Source of the DNA: Marinilabiliaceae bacterium JC017
GTDB lineage: Bacteria > Bacteroidota > Bacteroidia > Bacteroidales > Marinilabiliaceae
DNA: 64,000 nt
Direction of reading: 5' to 3'
NCBI GenBank assembly: GCA_004296775.1
Contig: RHGE01000004.1
Location: 1-64,000 of the forward strand
Below the pieces are notes generated by a model, which saw only the letters and a list, made by a program, of their open reading frames with translations, was not told the DNA's origin and did no database searches. The position numbers and the translations under genes are program-made. The first letter of the stretch is position 1, and each line of letters starts with the position of its first letter. This document shows positions 54,845-64,000 of this stretch, one piece after another.

Positions 54845-55723
54845 CTACTTCTTGAGCGCTTCAGCACCTCCCACAATTTCAAGGATTTCTTTGGTAATGG
54901 CTCCCTGTCGAACCTTATTGTAAGCAAGCTGCAATTCGCTCAAAAGATGGGTGGCATTATCGGTTGCCTTGTGCATGGAGGTCATTCGTGCACCATGCTC
55001 CGATGCCAGGGATTCTAAAAGTATCCGATAAAAAATAGTTTTAAGAGCCTTGGGAATTACTTTGTTTATAATGGTCAATTTATCCGGTTCAAAAATATAA
55101 TTCACCGGATGTAAAAAGTGTTCATCGAAAGGAATTTCAAGGGGCAAAAACTGAAAAGTTTTCACTTCATGAACAGCCGCATTAATAAATTCATTGTAAA
55201 CCATCAACACCCGATCATATTCCTTCCTTAAAAAAGAATCCATGACCATTTCGGCCATATTAGATGCTTCCTCAAACGATGGGTGTGAATAGAAATCATT
55301 GAAATCTCCCACAACAGTGTAATCGTGCATTTTAAGAACTTTTTGTCCCTGTTTCCCCACTGCCACAATGTGCAAGGAGTCATTTTTAAGTTGTGCAAAA
55401 AATTTAGTACGGATTAGCTTTTCGGTTTCCTTTATTACATTACTATTGAAAGCCCCGCATAGTCCCCGGTTCGATGTTACAACAAATATGAGAACCCGAT
55501 TGGGATCTCTTTTTTCTGAAAACGCAAAATCAACCTCTTCATCAAGTGAATTGGTTAAGTCATAAATGATGCCTGTAAGTTTATCCACATATGGCCGGAT
55601 ATGAAAAATATCGTCTTGAGCTTTCTTGAATTTTGCTGCTGAAACCATCTTCATCGCACTAGTCACCTGTCTTGTGGTTTTCACAGAATTAATTCGCGTT
55701 CTTATATCCTTTAAACTTGGCAT
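54845..55723 (-). CDS. atpG: ATP synthase F1 gamma subunit
   Basis: 292 residues. The conserved N-terminal helix MPSLKDIRTRINSVKTTRQVTSAMKMVSAAK and C-terminal helix RMTSMHKATDNATHLLSELQLAYNKVRQGAITKEILEIVGGA define the rotating shaft of F1. Last gene of the atpB-E-F-H-A-G transcript, 10 bp after atpA. The atpD and atpC genes are not here; in Bacteroidota they are often at a separate locus. Confidence 0.97.
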   Translation of the reverse strand: MPSLKDIRTRINSVKTTRQVTSAMKMVSAAKFKKAQDDIFHIRPYVDKLTGIIYDLTNSLDEEVDFAFSEKRDPNRVLIFVVTSNRGLCGAFNSNVIKETEKLIRTKFFAQLKNDSLHIVAVGKQGQKVLKMHDYTVVGDFNDFYSHPSFEEASNMAEMVMDSFLRKEYDRVLMVYNEFINAAVHEVKTFQFLPLEIPFDEHFLHPVNYIFEPDKLTIINKVIPKALKTIFYRILLESLASEHGARMTSMHKATDNATHLLSELQLAYNKVRQGAITKEILEIVGGAEALKK

Positions 55724-55733
55724 AGAAGAAAAC

Positions 55734-57317
55734 TTATTCCTTTACAATAAAATGTTGAGCAACCTCTTTAGCCATCACTGTCAAAACTCTGGTTATCTCA
55801 TCATCAATTATTCCTTCTCTTAATGATTTCATTACTTCAGGATGATGAATTTCCAGATTCTCGATATATTCTTTCTCAAATTTTTTCACTGATTCAACGG
55901 GCACATCTCTCAATAAACCTTGTGTTCCACAATAAATTAATACCACCTGATCTTCTACTTTTACCGGACGATACTGGTGCTGTTTTAACAATTCAACATT
56001 TTTTCTGCCCTTATCAAGAATAGCAAGAGAAGCCGGATCCATATCTGATCCGAATTTCGCAAATGCCTCCAATTCTCTGTATTGGGCCTGATCGAGCTTT
56101 AAAGTCCCTGCCACCTTCTTCATCGACTTAATTTGTGCCTTCCCCCCAACCCGTGATACGGATATCCCTACATTTATGGCCGGCCGGATTCCCGCATTAA
56201 AAAGATTACTTTCTAGGAATATTTGTCCATCGGTAATAGAAATCACATTAGTTGGAATGTAAGCACTCACATCACCGGCCTGAGTTTCTATAATTGGCAA
56301 TGCAGTTAAAGAGCCTCCTCCTTTAACAATCGTTTTTAAATCTTCAGGTAAGTCATTCATTTTAGAAGCAATCTCATCGGATTCAATAATCTTAGCCGCA
56401 CGCTCTAATAATCGGGAATGCAAGTAAAAGATATCTCCGGGATAGGCTTCTCTTCCCGGTGGTCTTCTCAACAATAAACTGACTTCCCTATAGGACACAG
56501 CCTGCTTTGATAAATCATCATAAATAATTAATGCCGACCTCCCTGTATCACGGAAAAACTCACCAATTGCAGCGCCTGTAAATGGCGCATAAAACTGCAT
56601 TGCAGCAGGATCTGCGGCATTAGCAGCTACTATTATCGTATAATGTAAAGCATGGTGCTTCTCCAGAGTATTAACAATTTGTGCAACCGTACTTCCTTTT
56701 TGTCCAATTGCTACATAAATGCAATAAACCGGTTCCCCTTTCTCAAAAAATGAACGCTGATTAATAATCGTATCAAGAGCTATAGCCGTTTTGCCGGTCT
56801 GTCGGTCTCCAATAATCAATTGGCGTTGACCTCTGCCTATTGGCGTCATAGCATCAATAGCCTTAAGTCCTGTCTGCAATGGCTCATTCACCGGTTGCCG
56901 GAAAATCACCTGGGGAGCTTTGCGCTCCAATGGCATCTTAAATAATTCACCTTTTATGGTCCCTTTTCCATCAATTGGTTCTCCAATTGAATTAACGACT
57001 CGCCCCAATAAGCCATCTCCCACATTGATCAAAGTCACTCGTCCTGTACGCTTAACAAGATCACCTTCTTTTACATTCGCAGATGGTCCAAACAGTACAA
57101 CACCTACATTATCCTGCTCCAGATTAAGTACAACACCCATACAGCTCTCAAATTCCACAAGTTCATTTGACTTCACATTAAGCAATCCATGAATCCGAGC
57201 AATTCCATCCCCAACCTGCAATACGGTTCCAACCTCCTCCAATTCAGAACTGGTTTTAAACCCCTCAATCTGCTTCTTTAGTAAATCAGATACCTCACTT
57301 GGCTTAATATTTTCCAT
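55734..57317 (-). CDS. atpA: ATP synthase F1 alpha subunit
   Basis: 527 residues, standard length. Nucleotide-binding P-loop [13 protein letters not shown], the conserved [14 protein letters not shown] and the arginine-finger region [10 protein letters not shown] are present. Non-catalytic nucleotide-binding subunit of the F1 hexamer. Between atpH and atpG on the minus strand with short gaps, consistent with one transcript. Confidence 0.98.
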   Translation of the reverse strand: MENIKPSEVSDLLKKQIEGFKTSSELEEVGTVLQVGDGIARIHGLLNVKSNELVEFESCMGVVLNLEQDNVGVVLFGPSANVKEGDLVKRTGRVTLINVGDGLLGRVVNSIGEPIDGKGTIKGELFKMPLERKAPQVIFRQPVNEPLQTGLKAIDAMTPIGRGQRQLIIGDRQTGKTAIALDTIINQRSFFEKGEPVYCIYVAIGQKGSTVAQIVNTLEKHHALHYTIIVAANAADPAAMQFYAPFTGAAIGEFFRDTGRSALIIYDDLSKQAVSYREVSLLLRRPPGREAYPGDIFYLHSRLLERAAKIIESDEIASKMNDLPEDLKTIVKGGGSLTALPIIETQAGDVSAYIPTNVISITDGQIFLESNLFNAGIRPAINVGISVSRVGGKAQIKSMKKVAGTLKLDQAQYRELEAFAKFGSDMDPASLAILDKGRKNVELLKQHQYRPVKVEDQVVLIYCGTQGLLRDVPVESVKKFEKEYIENLEIHHPEVMKSLREGIIDDEITRVLTVMAKEVAQHFIVKE

Positions 57318-57341
57318 TAATTGCGTTTATTAGTCAAAGTA

Positions 57342-57878
57342 TTATTTCAAAAGTTGCATTCTCACTTGCTTCAGACGATTACTAATACTGGCATCTACCA
57401 TCTTTCCTTCAACCGTCAATATGAATCCACCCAATAAATCTGATTTTACTTTCACTTCCATTTCCACTGGAGATTTAAATTCTTTTTCAAGAAATTCTTC
57501 TATCTGCAAGAGATATCTTTCATCCAGGCCGACAGCAGTATAAAGCAAAACACTTTTTATCCCTTTGGATTTTTTGTAGTGATAAATAAAGTCATTCAGA
57601 ATAAAAGTTAAAATATCCTCTCTTTTGTGATCCAAAACTACCTCAAGAAACTTTAAAGTCATTGGGTGAATCTTATCCTTAAATACGGTCTGAAAAAGAT
57701 TCTTTTTATGACTGGGTTTTATAATCGGATTATCTAAAAAGGAACAGAAATCATCAACCTGCAAACATTGGCGCATCAATATATTAAAGTCTTCATAAAC
57801 CTCTTCGCCGATCTTATTTTCTATTGCAAGCTTGAACATTGCATCGGCATACCTTACTGCTATCAGGCCCTGATTCAT
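57342..57878 (-). CDS. atpH: ATP synthase F1 delta subunit
   Basis: 178 residues. N-terminal six-helix domain starting RYADAMFKLAIENK and a C-terminal domain with VKSDLLGGFILTVEGKMVDASISNRL, the typical conserved end. It links F1 to the b subunit stator. Its start lies 12 bp from the atpF stop. Confidence 0.94.
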   Translation of the reverse strand: MNQGLIAVRYADAMFKLAIENKIGEEVYEDFNILMRQCLQVDDFCSFLDNPIIKPSHKKNLFQTVFKDKIHPMTLKFLEVVLDHKREDILTFILNDFIYHYKKSKGIKSVLLYTAVGLDERYLLQIEEFLEKEFKSPVEMEVKVKSDLLGGFILTVEGKMVDASISNRLKQVRMQLLK

Positions 57879-57889
57879 TGAGTAATCTT

Positions 57890-58384
57890 CTAACTGAAAT
57901 TAACTTCATCCAAGTATCTATCGATAAGTTGCATTTGCCTACTAGTTGGTTTCAACTCTTCTTCCAACAACTTACCAGCGATGTCTACAGACATAAGAGC
58001 CAGCTGTTTTCTTAATTCGTGAACAGCTTCCTCTTTCTCTTTCTCTATTTCTTTACGTGCGCTTTCCATTATTTTCTCAGATTCAAGCTGAGCTGCATTA
58101 TGGGCATCACTAATTATCTCTTTTTTAATCCTCCGAGCTTCTTTCAATAGCTTATTGCGCTCCCGCTTAGCCTCAATCATCATTTGTTCCCGGTTTTTTT
58201 CAAGTAAGGCTGTTTGCTTTTGAGCATTTTCAGCAGCCTCTAACGCAAATTCAATGGTTTCTTCGCGCACTTTTATTGCATGCAAAATAGGCTTCCATGC
58301 GTACCTGCGTAAGATGAAAACAAGTATTAAAAAAGTAAGACCTGACCAAAAAACCAATCCCGGATCTGGTGTTAGTAATTCCAT
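57890..58384 (-). CDS. atpF: ATP synthase F0 b subunit
   Basis: 164 residues. One N-terminal membrane segment (LVFWSGLTFLILVFILRRYAWKPI) followed by a long charged coiled-coil rich in Glu, Lys and Ala, as in the stator stalk. Position between atpE and atpH agrees. Confidence 0.95.
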   Translation of the reverse strand: MELLTPDPGLVFWSGLTFLILVFILRRYAWKPILHAIKVREETIEFALEAAENAQKQTALLEKNREQMMIEAKRERNKLLKEARRIKKEIISDAHNAAQLESEKIMESARKEIEKEKEEAVHELRKQLALMSVDIAGKLLEEELKPTSRQMQLIDRYLDEVNFS

Positions 58385-58396
58385 ACTCCCAAAATT

Positions 58397-58603
58397 TTAA
58401 CCGACTAACCAAGTAACGACAATAGCAAACAATGCTGCCCCTTCAATTAAAGCAGCAGCAATAATCATTGCTGTTTGAATTTTAGAGCTTATTTCAGGTT
58501 GCCGCCCCATAGCTTCCATGGCACTCTGAGCAATCCTTGCGATGCCATAACCGGCACCTATTATAATCATTCCTAATCCGATAGTAGTTAAAGATAGTTC
58601 CAT
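58397..58603 (-). CDS. atpE: ATP synthase F0 c subunit
   Basis: 68 residues: two membrane helices joined by the polar loop GRQPE, with the ion-binding Glu in ALIEGAAL of the second helix. The Ser/Thr after that Glu which marks sodium-type rings is absent (Gly follows), so a proton-driven ring is more likely. Between atpB and atpF. Confidence 0.95.
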   Translation of the reverse strand: MELSLTTIGLGMIIIGAGYGIARIAQSAMEAMGRQPEISSKIQTAMIIAAALIEGAALFAIVVTWLVG

Positions 58604-58628
58604 ACTTTTTTATTTTATTAGACATACT

Positions 58629-59711
58629 TTAATGTTCTTCTTGTATTGCCAATCCTATAAACAAAGCTGATAATAAAGTAAAAATATAAGCCTGTAATAC
58701 AGCCACTAATAGCTCCAGCATAAACATCACTAATGACAATAAAATGGAAACGGGAGCGATATAAATGGTTTTCATAACAAAAATGAGCGAAACCAAACTT
58801 AGAATAATAATGTGTCCTGCTGTGATATTGGCAAATAACCTTATCATTAAAGCAAAAGGTTTCGTGAACAACCCGATAAATTCAACAGGTATTAGAAAAA
58901 ATCTAACCCAAACAGGTATGCCTGGCGTCCAAAATAAATGTCTCCAATAATTTCGAGATCCATTAATGTTGGTGATTAAAAAAGTAATCAATGCCAACAT
59001 CATTGTAAATGAGATATTACCACTAAGATTACTTCCTCCTGGAAATATTGGAATCAAACCAATGAGATTATTAATCCAAATGAAAAAAAACAGTGTTAAT
59101 AAATAAGGCATAAATTTTCTTGCTTTATTTTCACCTATCTGTGCAACAGCAATGTCATCCCGGACAAAAAGAATAATGGGCTCTAATAACGATTGTACCC
59201 CTTTGGGTGTTGAAGGATGATTTTCATACCTTCTAGCTACATAAATAAAGATCCATAAAAGAAAAAACGCACTAAGCCACATTGATCCTACATTCTTGGT
59301 AATAGAAAAGTCAAGAGGTCGTTCATTATTAGGATTTCCATCCTCATTAAGATCAAGATTTCCATTAATACCTGTGACATACACCTTGTCATGATAAAGC
59401 ACAAAATAATTTCCACCTTTTTCAACAACTCGCGTTCCATGGTTAAATTCTCCAGAGAGAAAAATGGATAATCTGCCACGAAAATAAATAATAACGGGTA
59501 GAGGTATCGCAATCTCCGCAAGTTGACCATCCTTATTTGTATATGATAAAATGTGCCAATAGTGGGAATCAGAGATATGATCTATGATCGCATCCATGGG
59601 ATTAAATTCTTCAGTTTCATTCCTGCCATAGACATCCTTATCCGAAGCTTTAACCGAGAAGTTTGTAAAGCCCCAAAAACTGACAAAAATTACAAGTATA
59701 AATACCCTCAT
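58629..59711 (-). CDS. atpB: ATP synthase F0 a subunit, N-terminally extended form
   Basis: 360 residues, about 100 more than E. coli. A signal peptide (WGFTNFSVKA) and an extra soluble N-terminal domain precede the usual membrane core, in which the essential Arg lies in LMIRLFANITAGH and the last helices carry LVAVLQAYIFTLLSALFIG. The extension is usual in Bacteroidota. First gene of the operon. Confidence 0.95.
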   Translation of the reverse strand: MRVFILVIFVSFWGFTNFSVKASDKDVYGRNETEEFNPMDAIIDHISDSHYWHILSYTNKDGQLAEIAIPLPVIIYFRGRLSIFLSGEFNHGTRVVEKGGNYFVLYHDKVYVTGINGNLDLNEDGNPNNERPLDFSITKNVGSMWLSAFFLLWIFIYVARRYENHPSTPKGVQSLLEPIILFVRDDIAVAQIGENKARKFMPYLLTLFFFIWINNLIGLIPIFPGGSNLSGNISFTMMLALITFLITNINGSRNYWRHLFWTPGIPVWVRFFLIPVEFIGLFTKPFALMIRLFANITAGHIIILSLVSLIFVMKTIYIAPVSILLSLVMFMLELLVAVLQAYIFTLLSALFIGLAIQEEH

Positions 59712-60001
59712 GAAGAATCACTGAAATATATGCCTATTAAATATAGGCAATTATCAACAAACACCCACAATCCGAAATGATTAATATTCTTTCACTTTGC
59801 TGATAATATTATAACCCGAAAACATGATGCTTCTTCTGCAATTAATAAGGATAATCAGTTTTTATGCATAAAAAAAGAAGATAAATCCATAACAGAGTAC
59901 CTCTGTATTGGATTTATCTTCTTTCAATCTTAAATTATTTTGAACTGCTCTTAAAAAAAGTATTAAAAGCAAAAAATTAGGCCTTTCCCATTAAAAAAGA
60001 T
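59712..60001. other. gap between atpB and the bactofilin gene
   Basis: Contains a small inverted repeat TGCCTAT / ATAGGCA near 59730-59748 and the bactofilin terminator; no gene, and no atpI-like frame, was found. Confidence 0.5.
59870..59924 (-). terminator. long terminator hairpin after the bactofilin gene
   Basis: 16-bp stem 59874-59889 / 59909-59924 (AAAGAAGATAAATCCA with its complement) and an inner ACAGAG / CTCTGT stem; a T tract follows on the minus strand. Confidence 0.85.
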
Positions 60002-60376
60002 TTACTTCTTTTTTTCTGGAGATACACCCACTTGTGATCCTCCCATATTACAAGTCCCTGTAAATATTGCTCCCGGTTCAATAGTTAGCTTACCCGTCTT
60101 GATATCTCCATTAATCTTTGAGGTCGCTTTTAAGGAAAGAAGTTCAGTAACAACAATTTTTCCATTAATATTTCCTGAAACCTCCGCATTACTACATTGA
60201 ATTTCCCCTTTGGCAATTCCATTAGGTCCAATAACCACTTTGCCCTTCGATAAAATATTTCCATCAATAGACCCATCAATTCGTATATCTCCATTTGTTT
60301 CAATATTACCAACAATCTTGGTTCCCGGGCCAATCATATTTGGCAACTTGTTTTCAGGTTCATAGTTTTTTGCCAT
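60002..60376 (-). CDS. bactofilin (polymer-forming cytoskeletal protein)
   Basis: 124 residues. A short front (NMIGPGTKIVGNIETNGDIRIDG) leads into a right-handed beta-helix of about six turns with regular Gly and hydrophobic spacing (GNILSKGKVVIGPNGIAKGEI, SGNINGKIVVTE) and a Lys-rich tail. Bactofilins polymerise under the membrane and shape cells or place wall enzymes. Located upstream of the ATP synthase operon on the same strand, an arrangement common in the phylum, but with its own terminator. Confidence 0.93.
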   Translation of the reverse strand: MAKNYEPENKLPNMIGPGTKIVGNIETNGDIRIDGSIDGNILSKGKVVIGPNGIAKGEIQCSNAEVSGNINGKIVVTELLSLKATSKINGDIKTGKLTIEPGAIFTGTCNMGGSQVGVSPEKKK

Positions 60377-60597
60377 ACCGCTTTATTTTCCAGTAATCAA
60401 TTAATTTTAATCGTCAGATTTACTCATCATGGCATAAAAACCTCTTTTTAGAAACTAAGCATTTATTGGTTTACCTTTTTCTCATTGAAAACCTTCTCAT
60501 GCACACATTCACTCGTTATCTAAGGTCTTACTAACTACACCAATTATTTCCCTGACCAAACAAATATAGTATTTTTTCCTCTTTCCTCATGAAATGA

Positions 60598-62424
60598 CTA
60601 TACAACCAATAATTCCTTAAGTTTTTGTAATTGCCTCTCCTTATTTACTTGCCGAAGTTCCCGTGCAGTTTGGGTATAATAGTCATGATTTGAAATAAAC
60701 TGTATTTGCTTCTCATTCCAATCTTTTAAAGAAAGCCTATATCCTAAGGCATTAATCTCCCTATAACGATTATTTGAAACTGGAACAAAATCGGTTCTTC
60801 CAATATAATCCAAGTCGGCATCTTTCATAATACGTTCCAAAAAATTCCTTGGATGCGCTCCGAATTTTGTCACATTAATAATCTCAACCACCTGATCAAT
60901 TTGAAACAATGAATAATGATATCGGGGTAATATTTCTTTAGCTAATCGAATGCCGTTATCTTCATGGTTTTCATATGCAATAATAAAACCAGCATCATGA
61001 AACAATGCCGCTGTTTTAATAATTAATAAATCTTCTGATGAAATATTCTCAGCTCGCCCCAATAATTCAACTCTTGTGACAACATCTACCGTGTGATTTA
61101 CATCATGATAACATAGATTTTCGGAAAGTTCCTTTTCCATTCTGGCTAGAATAAACTCTTCCAAATCGCTAAATCTTATATGTTGAAGTTTCAGAAAAAA
61201 GTCTCCATTGGGTTTCTGACCTTCTCCTTTTTCTGACAACTCAGGCAAAATTCCTTTGACAAAATACATATCAGTTTCGCCTTTATACTTTATTGGCATC
61301 TTTCCTCTATACTCACAATTAAACAGCTCCTTTATAAGATGATAGGTAATGCCTGTTATGTTTATTTCCCCTGCAATACCTGAAGATTCCATTCTGGATG
61401 CAATATTTACAGTATCTCCCCAGATATCAAAGGACAATTTCTTTTGACCAATAACTCCGGAAATAACAGGTCCGGTATGAACTCCTATTCTTAACTCCCA
61501 AAAACCAAATCCTTCATTTATCCTCTGCTTCTGCATTTTCTTCATATATGTTTGCATCTCTATTGCAGCCAATACTACTTCCACAGGGTTAGTTCGATTT
61601 TCTTCAGGTATTCCTCCTGCACACATATAGGCATCTCCAATGGTTTTAATCTTTTCAATTCCATACTTTTCAACAACTTCATCAAACTGAAAGAAAAACC
61701 TATCTAATTCATCTATTAAAGATTCCGGATTAAGATGTTCGACAATTCTTGTGAACCCCTGTATATCTGCAAACAACACAGTTACCTTTCGATATTTCCG
61801 CGAACGAATACGACCCTTTTCCTGAACGGAGAATCCAGGTAACTTATCAGACATTTCCCCTTTAGTCCTGATTTTTACTAAAGACTCATATTCCTTTTCA
61901 ACCTTTTTTTTGAAGACTTTTATATTACGGATGAAATAAAATAATGCGCTTAAAACAATTATCACCCCAGTTAATAGAAAAAGAAACTGCTTAAATCGAT
62001 CGTTGGCCCACCATTTTACAACTATTTCGATGGGTATCTCTATTAAAGAACCATTACTAATTTCAATTTCGTATACATAGCTGTTTCCTGATAAATCGTA
62101 GTAAATGCTGACATATTGATTTTCTAACTTTGACCATTCTTCAGACAACCCAATAAGACGACACCTTGCCTTTAAAGAATCATTATGTAATTTCCAAAAA
62201 ACAACAACATCGGAACGGTTGAGAATTAATGCCGTATCAGGATTCGAACTTAAACTATAGTTATCAACCTCTGTACGCACACTAATTTCAATATTTTGAT
62301 TCCTTCTTTCACCTAGAACATTATTTACAAAAAATGAAGATGTACAAAAGCCAAAAATGAATAATAATAATCGAAGGTTTAATGATTGAAGGAAAGAAGA
62401 TATTTGAAACCACCATTGCCACAT
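60598..62424 (-). CDS. membrane class III nucleotide cyclase fused to an HD domain
   Basis: 608 residues from the ATG at 62424 (a TTG nine bases earlier is less likely). N-terminal membrane segment, a Y_Y_Y-like sensor strand domain (about 60-145: FWKLHNDSLKARCRLIGLSEEW), a second membrane segment (FLFLLTGVIIVLSALFYFI), then a cyclase domain with FADIQGFTRI, KTIGDAYMCAGG and DIWGDTVNIASRME, and a C-terminal HD domain (CYHDVNHT, ALFHDAG). Metal-binding Asp residues and the substrate region are present, so it may make cAMP or cGMP; the HD part may hydrolyse a phosphate ester. Single-gene unit. Confidence 0.88.
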   Translation of the reverse strand: MWQWWFQISSFLQSLNLRLLLFIFGFCTSSFFVNNVLGERRNQNIEISVRTEVDNYSLSSNPDTALILNRSDVVVFWKLHNDSLKARCRLIGLSEEWSKLENQYVSIYYDLSGNSYVYEIEISNGSLIEIPIEIVVKWWANDRFKQFLFLLTGVIIVLSALFYFIRNIKVFKKKVEKEYESLVKIRTKGEMSDKLPGFSVQEKGRIRSRKYRKVTVLFADIQGFTRIVEHLNPESLIDELDRFFFQFDEVVEKYGIEKIKTIGDAYMCAGGIPEENRTNPVEVVLAAIEMQTYMKKMQKQRINEGFGFWELRIGVHTGPVISGVIGQKKLSFDIWGDTVNIASRMESSGIAGEINITGITYHLIKELFNCEYRGKMPIKYKGETDMYFVKGILPELSEKGEGQKPNGDFFLKLQHIRFSDLEEFILARMEKELSENLCYHDVNHTVDVVTRVELLGRAENISSEDLLIIKTAALFHDAGFIIAYENHEDNGIRLAKEILPRYHYSLFQIDQVVEIINVTKFGAHPRNFLERIMKDADLDYIGRTDFVPVSNNRYREINALGYRLSLKDWNEKQIQFISNHDYYTQTARELRQVNKERQLQKLKELLVV

Positions 62425-62510
62425 AAAACACAATCAAAACGCTTTACTGAGTCGCTTGCTATTAAATTCAAAAGTACTATATTTATTCCTGAAAAGACGA
62501 ACATTTACTA

Positions 62511-63353
62511 ATGGTTTTTATGGAGACTCCAAAAAATAAGATCCTTGTCCCATATGATTTCACTGACATTACTAACTGCGCAGTAGAACATGCGATTAAG
62601 TTTTCGAAAATATTAAATGCTGATATTATTTTACTACACATCGTAAAAAAAGAACAACAGATATCGGAATTTAAAACTCGCCTTTCTACTGTTGCAGAGC
62701 AATTCAAAAATAAAAATGGCATCCTTCCAATTTCCATAGTCCGGGATGGAACCATTTTTAAAACTATCAATCAGGTTGTTGAAGATGAGAATTGCATGTT
62801 AGTGGTTATGGGTACACATGGAATGAAGGGATTGCAGAAGCTAACGGGGAGCTGGGCATTAAAGGTTATTGTAGGTTCAACTATTCCTTATATCGTCATT
62901 CAGGCACCCCCCTCAAATGAAAAGTATGAAAAAATTATTTTCCCCGTTGATTATAAAACGGAGAATAAAGAACAATTAAAGTGGGTCGAATTTTTATCAA
63001 AATTCCTTAAAACAAAAACTTATCTTTTTGCGGCTGCCACTAAAGATGGAGTAATTGAAAATCGAACAAAAGCAAATTTGGTCTTCAATAAAAAATTCTT
63101 GGACGAAAAGAAACTCCCATATGAGTTAGCCTTGGCTGAAGGTAAAAATTCTTTTTCACAAGAAACCATTAATTTTGCCAAAAAGATAGATGCTGATCTC
63201 ATTCTTGTCATGACAACAAGAGACATAGCTTTTCACGACTATGTATTAGGTGCATACGAGCAATACATTATCTCGAACAGTGCAAAAATTCCGGTTATGG
63301 TAATAAATCCGCGCACAGATCTCATGAAATATGGATATGGAAGTTTTGGATAA
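62511..63353 (+). CDS. universal stress protein, tandem UspA domains
   Basis: 280 residues. First domain starts NKILVPYDFTDITNCAVEHAIKFSKIL and ends VVMGTHGMKGLQKLTGSWALKVI (the nucleotide-loop pattern G.HG...G..GS). The second domain (about 145-280) is degenerate: it has IIFPVDY and LILVMTT, but no intact ATP loop. Cytoplasmic; such proteins respond to stress, exact role unknown. A second ATG nine bases downstream is an alternative start. Divergent from the cyclase gene. Confidence 0.88.
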   Translation: MVFMETPKNKILVPYDFTDITNCAVEHAIKFSKILNADIILLHIVKKEQQISEFKTRLSTVAEQFKNKNGILPISIVRDGTIFKTINQVVEDENCMLVVMGTHGMKGLQKLTGSWALKVIVGSTIPYIVIQAPPSNEKYEKIIFPVDYKTENKEQLKWVEFLSKFLKTKTYLFAAATKDGVIENRTKANLVFNKKFLDEKKLPYELALAEGKNSFSQETINFAKKIDADLILVMTTRDIAFHDYVLGAYEQYIISNSAKIPVMVINPRTDLMKYGYGSFG

Positions 63354-63372
63354 TCATAGATTTATATAATAT

Positions 63373-63400
63373 AAAGGCAACCATTGGTTGCCTTTTTTTA
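63373..63400 (+). terminator. intrinsic terminator after the universal stress gene
   Basis: GGCAACC (63376-63382) / GGTTGCC (63385-63391) followed by seven T. Confidence 0.88.
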
Positions 63401-63450
63401 TTCCTATACGTCAAGTGTTTCGTGCATTTAAATACTTTTGTGAAAATCCA

Positions 63451-63458
63451 TACGTTTG
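63451..63458 (+). promoter_or_regulatory. -7 box before the rdgB-like gene
   Basis: TACGTTTG fits TAnnTTTG and ends 19 bp before the ATG; a second match, TACTTTTG, lies at 63433-63440. Confidence 0.5.
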
Positions 63459-63477
63459 TTAATTAACAGATATTCCA

Positions 63478-64000
63478 ATGAAACTAGTTTTTGCCACCAA
63501 TAATCCACATAAGTTAAAAGAATTAAAACACTTGTTAGGCGATTCATTTCACCTCCTGAGTTTATCAGAAATAGATTGTACGGACAATATTCCCGAAACA
63601 GGAAATAACCTTGAAGAAAATGCATTACAAAAATCAGAATATATTTTTAAAAAATATAACCTTAACTGCTTTGCCGATGACACAGGCCTGGAAATAGAAG
63701 CATTAAATAATGAGCCTGGAGTATACTCGGCCAGATATGCCGGGCTTGAAAATAATTCGGAAGCAAATATGCAAAAAGTGCTTTCGAAAATGAGGGATAT
63801 TACCAACAGAAAAGCTCGTTTCAGAACTATTATATCATTGATATTGGATGGAAAAAAATTCCAGTTCGAAGGACTTGTAAACGGCTCCATACTAGAAGAA
63901 CGAAAAGGTAGTGAGGGTTTCGGTTATGATCCGATTTTCGTTCCTGATGGCTATGAACAATCATTTGCGGAAATGGATATTACCTTAAAAAATAAGATCA
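63478..64000 (+). CDS. rdgB: RdgB/HAM1 non-canonical purine NTP pyrophosphatase (runs off window)
   Basis: 174 codons visible from the ATG at 63478. The start [17 protein letters not shown] is the family's SHR/TNN.HK motif; then [38 protein letters not shown] and [11 protein letters not shown] follow, including the acidic metal site. It hydrolyses ITP, XTP and dITP to keep them out of nucleic acids. It is truncated by the window end, missing only roughly the last 20 residues. Confidence 0.95.
   Translation, partial: MKLVFATNNPHKLKELKHLLGDSFHLLSLSEIDCTDNIPETGNNLEENALQKSEYIFKKYNLNCFADDTGLEIEALNNEPGVYSARYAGLENNSEANMQKVLSKMRDITNRKARFRTIISLILDGKKFQFEGLVNGSILEERKGSEGFGYDPIFVPDGYEQSFAEMDITLKNKI

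Overview
The window comes from a member of the Bacteroidota, most likely a Bacteroidales/Marinilabiliales-type environmental bacterium. The signs are: promoter-like boxes of the TAnnTTTG type close upstream of several genes; the gliding-type ABC ATPase GldA; the long form of IspG; an ATP synthase a subunit with an N-terminal extension; DUF4369/TlpA-like lipoproteins; a Bacteroidota-type Hcp (TssD) domain; and a GH92/GH130 mannoside locus. I cannot name a genus from sequence alone.

Layout. 1-1.9 kb is accessory DNA: the start of an ISL3-like transposase, a 20-unit array with a strict 21-bp period, a dispersed hairpin element and a small helical protein of unknown family. 2.1-28.3 kb is largely housekeeping: a KAS III enzyme, lpxH, two thioredoxin-fold lipoproteins without the redox cysteines, tig-clpP-clpX, tRNA-Leu(UAG), lptB, tatC, recQ, two outer-membrane beta-barrel proteins, purE, a TraB/GumN protein, a metallo-hydrolase, gldA, ispG, asnS and rpoN. 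29.3-37.2 kb is a second accessory island. It has another 21-bp-period array followed by a paralogue of the 1.3-kb gene, then an Hcp(TssD)-DUF3289 fusion that looks like a type VI secretion effector. Downstream lie six small membrane/lipoprotein genes of two families (likely immunity genes), built by a 518-bp tandem triplication and by duplication of the effector tail plus one immunity gene.

37.2-50.6 kb holds a Na/Pi transporter and then a co-directional mannoside locus: two GH92 alpha-mannosidases, a GH2 beta-mannosidase, a sodium:solute symporter and a GH130 mannosylglucose phosphorylase. No SusC/SusD pair is present. 50.6-52.1 kb is non-coding or nearly so: a possible 40-aa membrane peptide, a third 21-bp-period array, a GC-rich structured element and a methionine-rich leader peptide with a strong hairpin. 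The leader sits directly before metY and hom, whose products feed methionine synthesis. 54.8-62.4 kb carries atpB-E-F-H-A-G, a bactofilin and a membrane nucleotide cyclase fused to an HD domain. The window ends in a universal stress protein and a partial rdgB-like NTP pyrophosphatase.

Most noteworthy: the Met-codon leader before metY-hom; the recombining effector-immunity island; three arrays with unrelated units but the same exact 21-bp period, two of them about 0.4 kb upstream of paralogous genes; and a dispersed hairpin with a compensatory base-pair change between its two copies.
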